NCBI GenBank assembly: GCA_943788935.1
Contig: CALSSE010000011.1
Span: forward strand, 124,001 to 188,000
Direction: 5' to 3'
Source: an uncultured bacterium
GTDB taxonomy: Bacteria; Myxococcota_A; Bradymonadia; UBA7976; VGTA01
DNA: 64,000 nt
Translations under genes and position numbers: made by a program
Shown here: positions 19,932-30,435 of the stretch, one piece after another
Numbering within the stretch: the first letter of the stretch is position 1
Layout of the letters: every line of letters starts with the position of its first letter
Notes under the pieces: generated by a model
Told to the model about the DNA's origin: nothing
What the model saw: the letters and a program-made list of their open reading frames with translations, nothing else
The model's database searches: none

Positions 19932-22900
19932 TCAATAAAAGATGGTGACCTTAAGCTGATTGTTCACAAAAGTGAGGACCGCGAAATCATCTCGTCCATC
20001 TCCATTCATATCGCCTGCGGCAGAGGCCGCGAGCTTACCAGCGTTTGGTCGCTTGGCCTCCATAGAGGGCGCGCGACCCACTTCAGCTTGATCAGCGCCA
20101 AAGATACCGGCCCCATTATTATAGAAGATGAGCGCCTTCTCAGCGTTGATGAGCGTGTCATCATCATTAACGACGATCAAATCGACAGCACCATCTCCGT
20201 TAATATCTCCCGCGAGATCAAAACGGTACCCAAAACGATTTTCTCCACGTCGGAAGCAATCGAGGCGGTTTAAGTTATGGTCCATTATGATAAGTAGCTT
20301 ATCGGAGGAGTTACCGATCACCATATCGGGGAGGCCATCACCGCTGAGATCAGTACCACCGCGGAGTAAGGTCCCCAAGTTGGTGTTACCTAGATCAGCG
20401 CAGGGGTTACTTAACTCGATGAAATCGGGGTTCGCTCCATTATAGCTGATTAAGCCAGCGTTTAACTCGAGACTCGTCACGAGCTCAGCGCTGCTATAAG
20501 CGAGGAAGAGGTGGTCTATACTCCCACCTGCAGAGAAGAGAAGCTCATCGCTCCCATCGCTATTAAGGTCACCAGCGTTCGTGGCTTGAACACCAGTATT
20601 ACTATAGGGGGTCTCTAGAGCATAGATACCGGTCATGAGATCTGGCGCAGAGGCGTCAAGCTCAACGGGCCACGTCTCTCGTCCCTCAACGACATAAGCG
20701 GCGCGAGGGTCTGAACTCACGCCAGAAAGCTCGAGTCCTCCACCGATCACAATGTCGTCAAAATTAACGCCTAACCGACTTATAAAGTCTCCTGCCCCAG
20801 CGATCGATGTTCGTAATGAACCGGTAGTGGTGATCACTGAATCAGCGGTCGTTAGTTCTAATTGATCGCAGAGCTGAAGAGGGTTACACCCGAAGTAAAT
20901 AGCGTATGCTGAGCCCGTAAAGTCGCTTTTATATCCACCAATAATGAGATCAGGCGCTCCATCACCATTCACATCTCCTGCAGAGGCGGCTTCGATACCG
21001 AAGAAGGCGGTAGCCATTAAGTCGGGAATCATTAAAGTAATCGTGTTGATTTCCGTGAGTTGTGAATCATCGTTACCGAGCATTACGAGTACGCTACTTG
21101 CAGTGCTTGGTTGGGCATAATTAACTAAGAGGTCGTCATATCCATCGCCATTGAAATCACCTATAGATTTTAGTGGGTTGCCTGCGGTATTGGCAGGGCT
21201 AGAGCTGTCCCATTCTGCGCCATTGGCATCAATAATGACCTCATTTATGGTGAGTCTAGTGTCGACTAAACTAGAGCGAATTTGGCCGAGACGACCCACA
21301 TCGTCACGAGCTCTCAAGCTGACAGATAAGAGCGTATTGGGTGGGAGGTCGCTCAAGGTAATCGACTCAGCTGCCCCTGGCTGTACGGTTGGATCGATAT
21401 CACCGAGGACATTCGCTGAGTCCCAATCAAGCTCTGATTCAATAGGGTTTGTAGAGAGATTCCATCTCGCTTCATAGGCTATGACTCGGTCACCTCCACT
21501 CTGATCATCACCAGGGGCGGTGAAGCTGAGTTCGACCTCTGTGGTCCTGTTATTGATAACATTATCGGTGAAGCTAATTCCGGTAGGAGCGGCAGGATCA
21601 GCGATGATCGTGAAGCTCTCACAGCGTTCATTGTTAGCTTCATCGGAGATACAGAGCTGATAGGTCGCTTCACGAGGAGGAGGATTCAGGCCGGTAATAC
21701 GTAGTTGAACCTCAGTACCCTCAGTAGGTCTTGGGACCTCGATTTCTTGCGGTAGCTGTACCCCATCTATGGAGATACGAGCGACACGGTTTGAAGTGAT
21801 CGGTGTCTCGTTGACTAGAGCGACTAAGGTCATCTGTTGGCCAGCGACCTCATTGTCCGTATCTTGTAGATGCCGTCCAATCCCTAGCTCATTAAGTTCT
21901 GGAGTGATGATAGAGATTTGGTTAGGTGCGATGAGGTCAACAAAGATACTCTTTCCTAAGGAGTAAGTCTCTTCATTATTGAGACGAACACGGGTGGCGA
22001 CACTGTGCTGTCCCTCGGGAATACTCACCTCGTTGAAAACGACGGCACCGCTGGTGGGATCAATGGTCGTTGAGCCGAGAAGTTCAGTCCCATTTAAGAG
22101 GAGCTCAGCTTGGGCGTTAGCACAGCTTGGGTCAAGTAGGTCGACTTGGCCTGAGACATTAATACGCAGCTTACCTTCTGGGGTAACTGTCCCTTGACTT
22201 GGTCCAAACAGTTGGCCAGAGATGAGGCTCGTAATTTGACTGCTACACCCTTCGATATCGATGGTGATCTCTTTCACCGGTGAGCTTGATCCATTAGCGC
22301 AAAGGTCTGCGGCGCGTAGGCTGAGAGCATGAGGCCCTGGAGGTAAAGTGAGGGTAGCGTTCAGAGGGAAGAGCGACTCGTCAACGGGAGCAAAGAGCTG
22401 TACAGGTAGAGTGGGCAGGCGCTCTTCACCGCTGTAAACCTTGATCTCTTGACCAGGCTCTAGATTAGAAGCATCTATGGTAATATTGACTTGAAAACCA
22501 TCAGCAGGTGATTGATTCGCGTCATCAGCGCTGTTGAGCACTTGGTCATCAGAGATCCCTCCGAGAGTGAGGGTGGGAGCGGTTAAGTCGACAGAGATCG
22601 GCAGTGAGATCGGAGCGTTCCAATTGGGTCGACCTTGATCAGTTTCAAATCCAGCGACACTCCCTGCGTTACCGCAGAGGTCTTCACTGATCACCGCGAT
22701 GGTATGATCACCCTCATTGAGCAATATCGTGGCGAAGGTGTATTCACCATTGATTGTGTTCTCGCGCTGAACGATGATTCCATCAATATTTAAGCTCAAG
22801 GCGACGGTCTCACTATCCACTGCGCCTGTATTGATCACCGGCTGATATTGAGCCCCAGCCTGAGGCTCTAGATCATTAGCAATGTTGATGCATTGATTAG

Positions 22901-25900
22901 CGAGAGGCTGAAGGAGACTTGGAGTTGGAGCTTGGGTATCAATCAGTAAGGGGATAGACTGAAAGTCATCAGCCTCGATTGAAGGGAGCGTATTGCCGAC
23001 CTCGTCTATACCGCTGAGATATAGAAAATACTCACCCGAAGGTAAATTGATATTGTTGAGTACTCCACGACCCTCTGTAACTTCAGCGGCCCCGAGAGAT
23101 TGTTGCCCTGGCAGAGCGCGGACGATCACTGATCTTCCATCTGCGATCCCATTGACCTCAAAGTCAATATTGAAGATCGCATTAGAGCCATTAGAGTCGA
23201 AGTTAGCGCGCTCTTGAGAGTTGATACATTGATCTGCATTGAGGTCTTCAGCGATTTGTATCGACACTGTCCTCGGCGCTGTACAATCGGTCTTTACTGA
23301 AATGGAGTTCGAGCGGAGGTCTACCCCGTTCTCACGAGCGACAATCGATAGTTCATGTTCACCATCGCTCAGAGTGACAGGACAAGAGATGTTCGAGCCC
23401 TGATCATCATTACTGATACAGCCACCTTGTGAAGCGTCGGTTTGGTTACCACAGAGAGGGGATAGCTCTCCTGCTTGGTTTGTCGCGCAGAGTGCGAACT
23501 CAGCATCTTCAAGATTCGAGAATCCTGTACTGATGATATTAACCTCGATCTGACAGCCATCAGCAGTGAGATCTCGGTCTTGCCTAACGCCGATCAACTG
23601 CTGATTATTGGGCTCAATAATGACAACCGTGACCCCGGTGTTTCCTTGGATGTTTTGCTCAAATGTTTGGGGGTTACCACAGGCATCAGTCACCTCAGCA
23701 TTTAAGAGCTGATCACCGTTAACGAAAGTGAGCTCTTCGATCTCTACTGTTGAGCAACTCCCATCATCAACGATAGTGGTGCGCGGCCCATCAGTCTGCG
23801 CGGGATCTGTATCGATAGTTATATTCTGACCTGCGGCGCCACAAACATTAAATCGAGCAGGGAACTGAATACCAGGAACATCGTTATTAATGTCATTGAG
23901 TAGATTGAGAGGTTCATTGCTATCGGGCACTAGGAGGTCTATTTGAGGAGGAGTACGGTCTACTGTAAGACTGAGCTGACCAGTCATAATTTCTCCGCTC
24001 ACATCGGTAGCGGTGAGCTCTAAGTCACATTCTCCATCGGAGAGGGTGATGGAAGAGAATGTGATCAAGGCTGACTGTCCAAGGTTGACTGAGACTCCAG
24101 TTTGTTGGTCCACCAAGACTCTTTGATCGCTATCAGCTTGTTGGCAATAGGAGCTTACTTGAGGCAAGCTACTCTCAGAGAGACCCTCTGCATCTACTAC
24201 CAACTGAAGCTGGAAACCTTCCGCAGATGAGCGGTCTTTGACCAAGCGGTTCAGGCAATCTGCGACCCCCTCTAAGGGTCTAGTCGTTAAGGCTGGTGTG
24301 ACCGCGTAAGTCGTTAATCTTAGCAGCTGACCTGATCGAGACATTGAGGTCGGCTGAATCGTTACATCGAGTGGTAACTCAGCGACCGGCGCGGTGATCG
24401 TTACCTCTCCTTGACCGAGCATGTCTAAAGTAATGGGGCCATAGGTCACACTCTCAGTGTTCGCGATGCTTACTTCAATACTGATCGTCTCTTCAGCTGA
24501 GCCGCTGAGAGAGAGAGGGAGCTGTATCCCTTCGAGCTCGGCGTCAATATCATCATTAAAGGTAACGCCACCACCATCTGTCAAGTTCGTAATCCTTAAC
24601 GGGGCTTGGCACCCCTCGGCGCTGATCGAGAAGTTAAAAGAGCTGCTTGCTCCAGTACAATCAATCACTTGCATGTTGATGACGTTGTCACCAGGTAGGA
24701 AATTAAACTCTGGGGTGCGCACAACCCCTTGATCAAAGGTGGCCGCGCAGACAGGAGTTCCGCCATTAAGGCTAAAACAGACTCGCTCAGCGCTCTCGTC
24801 GCTCAGTGAGAATTCGACAGATGATTGAATGCAATCATTGAGGTCACTGTTCTCATCATTGGCGAGAGTGAGAATACCATTGGCTGGTGAGAGCGGCCCC
24901 ACGACCGGTACCTCATTATCAATCAAGATTTCGATCGGCTCACTAGGGATCACCGAGACTTCAACAGTACCGCTGGTTCCGCTGATTTCTAGTGTATAAC
25001 GACCATCCGCTAACTGCTGGTTATCGAGGTTAAGGGAGGCATTATAAAACCCATCTTCGGCTTCTTCTAGTTGACCAAAGCGCGCGGCTTGTCCTGCTTC
25101 ATTGTAGAGAGTGAAGGAGAGTTGAGTGTCCTCTTCTGAGAATTGACTCCCTTGACCACCAATGAAGAGTGTATTTGAAAAGCAGGCGTAAGTTCTCCCA
25201 TTCCCTGTGGGAACAACCGTGGGATCAAGAACTTCAAAGATTGGTTCATCAGTGATGACTCTAAACAGTGAGGTCGCGAGTATGGGCTCATTTTGTCCTG
25301 TCATCGCAACAGGCCGGCAAGAGTAACGGTCAGCTCGAGGGAAGGTGACTCGAAGTAACCCCTGTGAGACACCGGGTTCATCTTCTACAGGAGAGAGCTC
25401 ACTCTTCAATATTGAAGAGATGCTGAGTACCTCAGGAGCTCCGCCTGTACCTCGCGCGCAACGGATCTCAATGGGATAGTCTTCGCTCTCTCTAGAGTCT
25501 TCGACGCTGACTGTGAGGTCGGTCTGTAGACCCTCTGCCTCTAAGTCGAGATCAGTGTTGATTAAGCTCAAATTAGCAGGCTCAACAATGGAGAGGCGTG
25601 GCGTAACACCATCAAAGCAGAAACTATAACTGGGACTACTATGAGTGCCTCCGCACAAGTCAACGCTGCTCAAAGTGAGCTGACGGCCACAGATATAATC
25701 TCCTTCTAAGAGAACCGAAAAACGTCCATCTTCACCGATCGTGACTTCAGCAGGCGCTCCCACTAATTCAGGGATAATCTCTAGGTTAACAACGGCGTTT
25801 GGAGGAAGGTCAGAGGTGAAGCCGTTGACTCTCCATTGAACGATAGGCTCACCCGCATCATTGAAGCTATTAATCGCTTCCTCAAGTCCTCGACGATTAA

Positions 25901-26996
25901 CGCCGATCTCATTGAAACTGTCGATGTTCAGCTCGGGGTCGGTGAGGTCGACATCTAAAACATAGGTCGGCGCTTCTGCAGAGAGTCCATTCTCACTTTG
26001 AGCTCTAGCGCTCACTGTGTTCTCTCCTCCATTTAGAGTGACTACAAAAGTCGCCGTTCCATCAACGTTGTCGACAGGGGGGTAAGTCTGACCATTAACG
26101 GTCCAGACAACCTGCTCACAGTCGGTCTCTGCGCTGAGTTCAGCTTGTAACCCTTCTCGATCCGGGATTACATCAGCGGTTGCGCCAATATCGCAGCCCT
26201 CCATAGGGCTAGGGCTGAGCGTAAGCTCGCAGGCGCTAGCATTGACCTCAACTTCAATGATGGACTCCAATAGTCCGTTGGGTCCGGTAGCGATAGCTCG
26301 GAGCTGATGAGTACCTGAGAGAGGAAGGGTGACACTCTCAAAGCTCGCTACTCCTCCCTCAACTTGAGCTCGTGATGGAGAGGCTCCGTTGACTTCAACC
26401 TGAACTTGTTCACCGATCGTAACGAGTTGACCTTGAACCTCGACTTCCACTGCGATTTGTACACCATTAGTGAGGTCAGAATCTAAGTCATCGTTGGCTC
26501 TAATCACCGCTCCATTGACCGGTGAAAGGAACTCTAAAGAGCTCTCAGAGACACCGCAGAGTGGACTATCGATATCGATCTCTACTTCGAGGTTAAGGGT
26601 TGCATTCGCTCGCTCGGCTGCACCATTCAACAAGAGAGCGCTCAGCTCATAACTCCCTGTGGGCAGGGGGAGATTATCAAAAATAACCCGCCCTCCTTCG
26701 GTAAGCGTACGTCGTTGGGGGCTGAAGCTCTCAGGGGAGACTCGGAGTTCAATAATGAGATCATCACGCTCGTCCTCAGGGACTAGAGCGCTTAAACTGA
26801 CCGCGATGTCGATCTCTTCTAGAGTCGAACGATTGAGGTCGTCTCCACAGCCTAAGGTTGCCCCTTCTTCGGGGAGTACAAAGGAGAGTTCGTATATTTC
26901 AGGGGAGAGTGGCTCATCATCACAGCTAATTATGCCTAGGATGAGAACAGGGAAGAGCCACCGTCTTAGGAGGTGACGAGGTATGTTGGTATTCAT
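19932..26996 (-). CDS. Giant lipoprotein with Ig-like repeats, FN3-like domain and FG-GAP repeats
   Basis: 2354 residues. The N-terminus LFPVLILGIISC is a lipoprotein signal (Cys near 25). Most of the protein is a series of ~100-residue beta-sandwich-like units that recur with 'D-x-T-x-P-x-(I/L)' strands and sections such as 'LNSADDANQSPADGFQV' (bacterial Ig-like). A fibronectin-III-like segment precedes the C-terminal ~400 residues, where FG-GAP/VCBS calcium loops recur (DFNGDGYDDL, DVNGDGAPDLI, DLNSDGSDELL, DINGDGAVDLI, DMNGDGRDDF), giving an integrin-alpha-like propeller. Likely surface-exposed. AAGGTG stands 4 nt before the start. It is followed by no partner gene; the PqqD-like gene lies 88 nt upstream on the same strand. 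Confidence 0.82.
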   Translation of the reverse strand: MNTNIPRHLLRRWLFPVLILGIISCDDEPLSPEIYELSFVLPEEGATLGCGDDLNRSTLEEIDIAVSLSALVPEDERDDLIIELRVSPESFSPQRRTLTEGGRVIFDNLPLPTGSYELSALLLNGAAERANATLNLEVEIDIDSPLCGVSESSLEFLSPVNGAVIRANDDLDSDLTNGVQIAVEVEVQGQLVTIGEQVQVEVNGASPSRAQVEGGVASFESVTLPLSGTHQLRAIATGPNGLLESIIEVEVNASACELTLSPSPMEGCDIGATADVIPDREGLQAELSAETDCEQVVWTVNGQTYPPVDNVDGTATFVVTLNGGENTVSARAQSENGLSAEAPTYVLDVDLTDPELNIDSFNEIGVNRRGLEEAINSFNDAGEPIVQWRVNGFTSDLPPNAVVNLEIIPELVGAPAEVTIGEDGRFSVLLEGDYICGRQLTLSSVDLCGGTHSSPSYSFCFDGVTPRLSIVEPANLSLINTDLDLEAEGLQTDLTVSVEDSRESEDYPIEIRCARGTGGAPEVLSISSILKSELSPVEDEPGVSQGLLRVTFPRADRYSCRPVAMTGQNEPILATSLFRVITDEPIFEVLDPTVVPTGNGRTYACFSNTLFIGGQGSQFSEEDTQLSFTLYNEAGQAARFGQLEEAEDGFYNASLNLDNQQLADGRYTLEISGTSGTVEVSVIPSEPIEILIDNEVPVVGPLSPANGILTLANDENSDLNDCIQSSVEFSLSDESAERVCFSLNGGTPVCAATFDQGVVRTPEFNFLPGDNVINMQVIDCTGASSSFNFSISAEGCQAPLRITNLTDGGGVTFNDDIDAELEGIQLPLSLSGSAEETISIEVSIANTESVTYGPITLDMLGQGEVTITAPVAELPLDVTIQPTSMSRSGQLLRLTTYAVTPALTTRPLEGVADCLNRLVKDRSSAEGFQLQLVVDAEGLSESSLPQVSSYCQQADSDQRVLVDQQTGVSVNLGQSALITFSSITLSDGECDLELTATDVSGEIMTGQLSLTVDRTPPQIDLLVPDSNEPLNLLNDINNDVPGIQFPARFNVCGAAGQNITIDTDPAQTDGPRTTIVDDGSCSTVEIEELTFVNGDQLLNAEVTDACGNPQTFEQNIQGNTGVTVVIIEPNNQQLIGVRQDRDLTADGCQIEVNIISTGFSNLEDAEFALCATNQAGELSPLCGNQTDASQGGCISNDDQGSNISCPVTLSDGEHELSIVARENGVDLRSNSISVKTDCTAPRTVSIQIAEDLNADQCINSQERANFDSNGSNAIFNIDFEVNGIADGRSVIVRALPGQQSLGAAEVTEGRGVLNNINLPSGEYFLYLSGIDEVGNTLPSIEADDFQSIPLLIDTQAPTPSLLQPLANQCINIANDLEPQAGAQYQPVINTGAVDSETVALSLNIDGIIVQRENTINGEYTFATILLNEGDHTIAVISEDLCGNAGSVAGFETDQGRPNWNAPISLPISVDLTAPTLTLGGISDDQVLNSADDANQSPADGFQVNITIDASNLEPGQEIKVYSGEERLPTLPVQLFAPVDESLFPLNATLTLPPGPHALSLRAADLCANGSSSPVKEITIDIEGCSSQITSLISGQLFGPSQGTVTPEGKLRINVSGQVDLLDPSCANAQAELLLNGTELLGSTTIDPTSGAVVFNEVSIPEGQHSVATRVRLNNEETYSLGKSIFVDLIAPNQISIITPELNELGIGRHLQDTDNEVAGQQMTLVALVNETPITSNRVARISIDGVQLPQEIEVPRPTEGTEVQLRITGLNPPPREATYQLCISDEANNERCESFTIIADPAAPTGISFTDNVINNRTTEVELSFTAPGDDQSGGDRVIAYEARWNLSTNPIESELDWDSANVLGDIDPTVQPGAAESITLSDLPPNTLLSVSLRARDDVGRLGQIRSSLVDTRLTINEVIIDANGAEWDSSSPANTAGNPLKSIGDFNGDGYDDLLVNYAQPSTASSVLVMLGNDDSQLTEINTITLMIPDLMATAFFGIEAASAGDVNGDGAPDLIIGGYKSDFTGSAYAIYFGCNPLQLCDQLELTTADSVITTTGSLRTSIAGAGDFISRLGVNFDDIVIGGGLELSGVSSDPRAAYVVEGRETWPVELDASAPDLMTGIYALETPYSNTGVQATNAGDLNSDGSDELLFSAGGSIDHLFLAYSSAELVTSLELNAGLISYNGANPDFIELSNPCADLGNTNLGTLLRGGTDLSGDGLPDMVIGNSSDKLLIIMDHNLNRLDCFRRGENRFGYRFDLAGDINGDGAVDLIVVNDDDTLINAEKALIFYNNGAGIFGADQAEVGRAPSMEAKRPNAGKLAASAAGDMNGDGRDDFAVLTFVNNQLKVTIFY

Positions 26997-27084
26997 GACT
27001 CACCTTACTTTGTAAATCATTGGGAGGATAATTATGAGAAGGATTATGATCGTTGTATCTTTGATCTTACATACCTGAGATCGC

Positions 27085-27438
27085 TCAGCGTGTAAGGTTT
27101 TCAAAGCAGATGAGCTTTGCTGTGTGTAGTTCATTGAGAAATTCATTAAGATCTTTTCGAGCGATTTGATCAGATGTCTCAAACTGTTTCATGACTGCAG
27201 ATAAAATATCGTCAAATGTATACTGAGACTTGAGGACCATGGACCAAATAAAAGTCCCGACTTCATTGAGCTGGCGAATCTCATCATGAGTAGTATCGAG
27301 AATCAGCGCTTGAGCAGAGATGACTCGTGACACAACAAAGTGACTTGGTTTTATGAGCGCGTTATCAACAGTGTCGCTCATCGCATTGGGGGGAGATGTC
27401 ATAAGTGCTCCACTGGAGTGAAAAATAATATTACTCAT
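27085..27438 (-). CDS. PqqD-like (RiPP recognition element) protein
   Basis: 117 residues. From about residue 30 the pattern 'VVSRVISAQALILDTTHDEIRQLNEVGTFIW' followed by three short helices ending in 'ELHTAKLI' is that of PqqD/RRE winged-helix proteins, which bind leader peptides and escort them to radical SAM or other tailoring enzymes. The ~27 residues before it may be a leader-like extension or a non-native start. No radical SAM enzyme, protease or obvious precursor peptide is visible within this window, so the partner is unknown. Divergent from the gene at 27550. Confidence 0.68.
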   Translation of the reverse strand: MSNIIFHSSGALMTSPPNAMSDTVDNALIKPSHFVVSRVISAQALILDTTHDEIRQLNEVGTFIWSMVLKSQYTFDDILSAVMKQFETSDQIARKDLNEFLNELHTAKLICFENLTR

Positions 27439-27447
27439 CTACGAACT

Positions 27448-27471
27448 ATTGATAGTCTAAGTAATATCAAT
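27448..27471. promoter_or_regulatory. Inverted repeat between divergent genes
   Basis: ATTGATA (27448-27454) and TATCAAT (27465-27471) form a perfect 7-bp inverted repeat with a 10-nt spacer, in the 111-nt gap between the PqqD-like gene and the divergent gene at 27550. Spacing of about 1.6 turns between arm centres suits a dimeric regulator, so this is an operator candidate only. Confidence 0.35.
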
Positions 27472-27549
27472 TGCAAGTCTATCGGTGCAAAGTGCTAAAG
27501 TTCACTCAATGCTTATATGCCTAGACTCATAATCGCGTTAGAGGTGTGA

Positions 27550-28758
27550 TTGAAAGATATATATTTAAAGACCATAGGCAAGTGGAGTCGCTCTCACAGA
27601 GCGGAGAGCAATGGGGTTCTCCGTAAACACTTAAACCAAGGTTTGATTTACCTATTGGCTTGCTTGATCAGCGTAGGGAGTATCTTCTACTCATCTTCAA
27701 CTGAAGCGGCTCTCCTCGCTCTCCCTTCAGGTGAGTCAGAGTCTCTTATTTGGGAGCGGGCTCTCATCGTTTATGACAGACTTTCAGAGCAACAAACGGT
27801 GATCGGTGAGGTCGCGATTACCGGTTCTCCAAGCCACTTCGCTATCTTGATCGCCACGCCACAGCTAGCGGTTATTGACTATACCACGACTAGGATCTGG
27901 CGAAAGCTAAAGCCTTATATCCAACAGAAAACTACTCAGGTTCGTCGACTTCAGTTCACCCCTTACTCTGCGATTTGGCAACTATTTAAACCCACTGTAA
28001 TAAAGAGCTCCGGAATACAGCAAAAGATTGATGTCTTGAAATCGACTGATACTCAGATACACACCAAAGAACGCGCGCTTCATGAGTGGTTAATCAGACG
28101 AGGTTTGTCACTCACCCCTGAGCAAGCGTTGAGTATCAAGAAAGTGTATCGGGACGGACTCACCCTAACGACGCTACATGTAAAACCTCGGAGACGACGT
28201 GATGATGTTATCATAGAACAAACTTGGACCTCTACGTGGGTGTTCACTCACGAAGTTCGAGATCCCCATTACCTCTATCTCGCGCCAACATCGCTTGCTT
28301 TAAACGCTGATCAGTCAGCGGGTCATGATCATAGGGGGAATGATGAAGAGCGAAGAGCGAGGCTGAAACTCTCTTTTATCTCTGATCAAGCGCTCATCCA
28401 CCAAGTCGATAGCTCGTTAAGTTCTCCTCAGCATAGGATCAACACAAAGAGAGCAACTGGCCCTCTTCAAGGGGTGATGAAGATCTTGAGTCGCTTAGAG
28501 ATCAGTGAGCTCAATTACGCTCTAAGTACTGAGAACTGGTCATTTAACCGCCGGGGTATACTCACCTCTTTTGAGCTTGAGTCTCCTCATGGGATTCAGA
28601 AGATTCGGGGTGAAGAGGTTGAGTCGAGAGAGATAAAGCCGCTAGAAACTCTAGTCAAAGAGCGCTTATATGTACTCTCGATCCCCATAGAGTTGGCTCT
28701 TCTCTTTTTTTATGCCATCTACAGGGGCTTTAAACGACGTGGCCGCTTTCGATTATAA
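27550..28758 (+). CDS. Membrane-anchored protein, possibly DUF2330-like
   Basis: 402 residues starting at TTG 27550, with AGAGGTG just upstream. A hydrophobic stretch at about 33-55 looks like a signal peptide, and a second one near the C-terminus (residues ~375-392) precedes a short basic tail, so the bulk is likely periplasmic with a C-terminal anchor. 'GEVAITGSPSHFAILIATPQ' near residue 95 resembles DUF2330-type proteins, where a similar segment follows the signal peptide; this is a weak match. Function unknown. It converges on the gene ending at 28787. Confidence 0.5.
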   Translation: MKDIYLKTIGKWSRSHRAESNGVLRKHLNQGLIYLLACLISVGSIFYSSSTEAALLALPSGESESLIWERALIVYDRLSEQQTVIGEVAITGSPSHFAILIATPQLAVIDYTTTRIWRKLKPYIQQKTTQVRRLQFTPYSAIWQLFKPTVIKSSGIQQKIDVLKSTDTQIHTKERALHEWLIRRGLSLTPEQALSIKKVYRDGLTLTTLHVKPRRRRDDVIIEQTWTSTWVFTHEVRDPHYLYLAPTSLALNADQSAGHDHRGNDEERRARLKLSFISDQALIHQVDSSLSSPQHRINTKRATGPLQGVMKILSRLEISELNYALSTENWSFNRRGILTSFELESPHGIQKIRGEEVESREIKPLETLVKERLYVLSIPIELALLFFYAIYRGFKRRGRFRL

Positions 28759-28786
28759 GAGATCTGAGCATGACATGACTGACTTT

Positions 28787-30322
28787 TCAGAGAAAGAAGT
28801 CACTCCCGTTATCGAGCTCATCCTTAGAGACGTCAGATTTTTGAGTCTGCTTAAGGGTTCTCAGCAGAGAGGCTACACCGACGCAGTTGAGAATAAAGTC
28901 TCTTGTGCGGTTATAGTCGAGGGTAGATAAACGGTTGTAGAGGGCGAGTCGACCCAAATAGATCATCTCAAGGAGTACTGGCGTAGCATTAGACTTCGCA
29001 GACTTTGATCTAGACTTACGCTTTGGCTCGACGAGTCCTACCGGTATAGAGGACCTCTCCCCAAATGAGAAGTGACGATCGACGAGATCCGGCTCTGCTG
29101 ATTGTTCTTTTGCGGAGAGCCCAACGAAATCTTCTAAAGGTCGTTCACTGCTCACTTTCAGCGTAACAGTCCCGACGCTTCCACCATCTAAATCAGCAGA
29201 GTTGAGCATTAATGAAGCGCTCGAATCATACTCAAGCTCTTGATCTTCATCACCACTGATAAAGCGATCATTCGCGAGATCTTCTCCTAGTTCAGAGATG
29301 AACTCATTGGGAGAGAGGAGGGCACGCTTGAGGAGGTCATAAGAGTCTCCTTGAGCGAGGGAAACGTGGCAAGTTCTCGTGTCTTCACCTTGGAGCTTGA
29401 CGGTGAGCTCTTCTTCAGTCATCAGCTCATCTTCATCTTCATCGAGATCTTCATTTGTCCCTCGAGCATAGCCTACCAACAATGAGTCAGCTTGCTCTAA
29501 GGTATTGACCTCTCCCTTCAGAGTTATACTGACCGTCTCACCTGCTTTAATGACTTGTCCCTCTTCAAGACCCGTAAGGCTGATCCCGTCATCGAGATCA
29601 ATGTCTTCTTCTTCAAAGTCAAGGGCCACTATTTCGCAGATTGTAATGGACTCTTTCGAACTGTTAGTGAGCTCGATTGAGGTGTGCTCAGGTGATTCGA
29701 GTACATCTACATATTGGGGAGAAGACTGTAATGGCTTTCCAAGGTTCGGATTGTCACTAAAGAGCGCGGCGGGTATCGCTACGCCGTTCCTCTCGTCGAC
29801 CGCTAGCTTCATCGAGGTCTTAAAAGGGATTCGAAGCTGTGGCTCTATAGTTACATCAAGAGCGGGAATATGACGATCGATGTAGCAACACAACTCTGGT
29901 GGACGTTTACTGTCGCTTGGATAATGCACTCTGACCATCGCCCAAAGTTTACGAGATACGCTGCGGACAAGTTGTAAATTAAGGAATGAGTGTTGTCCAG
30001 AGGTCCCCTCAATTGCGGCGGGTTTGAAAGAGAATGTCGCCCAAGGGAAGAGCTTCTTCTGTTGCTTTTGAATCACTCCTGACATCATCCTGTAGATTAC
30101 GCGGGTGTGATGACTCTCATCAGAGAGCCTATCTTTAAGGGTCTCTGCTTCCCAATTTTCTCTCGCCTCGGACCCCTCGTAGACATCAACGAGATAGTGT
30201 TGACCTTGAGTAAAGATCTGCTCTGGATACTGCTCAAGACTCTTTTTTAAGCACTCACCGATGAGGTTGAGCTCTTCTTGAGTCACTGAAGTGGCTGATC
30301 CTGTCAGGCGTGAAGTGTTCAT
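28787..30322 (-). CDS. Hypothetical cytoplasmic-like protein with acidic middle region
   Basis: 511 residues from ATG 30322, which has AAGGAG eight nt upstream; the open frame extends to 30349 but lacks a better site. No signal peptide. Residues about 1-200 are mixed alpha/beta with the Cys pair 'ELCCYID'; the middle has two acidic runs (EEEDIDLDDG and NEDLDEDEDELMTEEE). The C-terminal part has 'PKRKSRSKSAKSN' followed by helices. Overall composition is not that of an enzyme I know. It stands between two converging neighbours and tRNA-Arg. Confidence 0.55.
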   Translation of the reverse strand: MNTSRLTGSATSVTQEELNLIGECLKKSLEQYPEQIFTQGQHYLVDVYEGSEARENWEAETLKDRLSDESHHTRVIYRMMSGVIQKQQKKLFPWATFSFKPAAIEGTSGQHSFLNLQLVRSVSRKLWAMVRVHYPSDSKRPPELCCYIDRHIPALDVTIEPQLRIPFKTSMKLAVDERNGVAIPAALFSDNPNLGKPLQSSPQYVDVLESPEHTSIELTNSSKESITICEIVALDFEEEDIDLDDGISLTGLEEGQVIKAGETVSITLKGEVNTLEQADSLLVGYARGTNEDLDEDEDELMTEEELTVKLQGEDTRTCHVSLAQGDSYDLLKRALLSPNEFISELGEDLANDRFISGDEDQELEYDSSASLMLNSADLDGGSVGTVTLKVSSERPLEDFVGLSAKEQSAEPDLVDRHFSFGERSSIPVGLVEPKRKSRSKSAKSNATPVLLEMIYLGRLALYNRLSTLDYNRTRDFILNCVGVASLLRTLKQTQKSDVSKDELDNGSDFFL

Positions 30323-30435
30323 GTAGATATCTCCTTGGGATTTAACCATAGGCTCTCTATCGTGGAGAGGCCTAAAAAGAGATCAACATCCAAGGAGAAG
30401 CGCAGGCAAGAATTTCGAGAAAAGAGAGCGTTTAA

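Noticed and set aside
27000..27182. Small minus-strand ORF (60 residues) between the PqqD-like and giant lipoprotein genes
   Set aside because: It overlaps the end of the PqqD-like gene in another frame; a short hydrophobic stretch is not enough to support it as a real gene.
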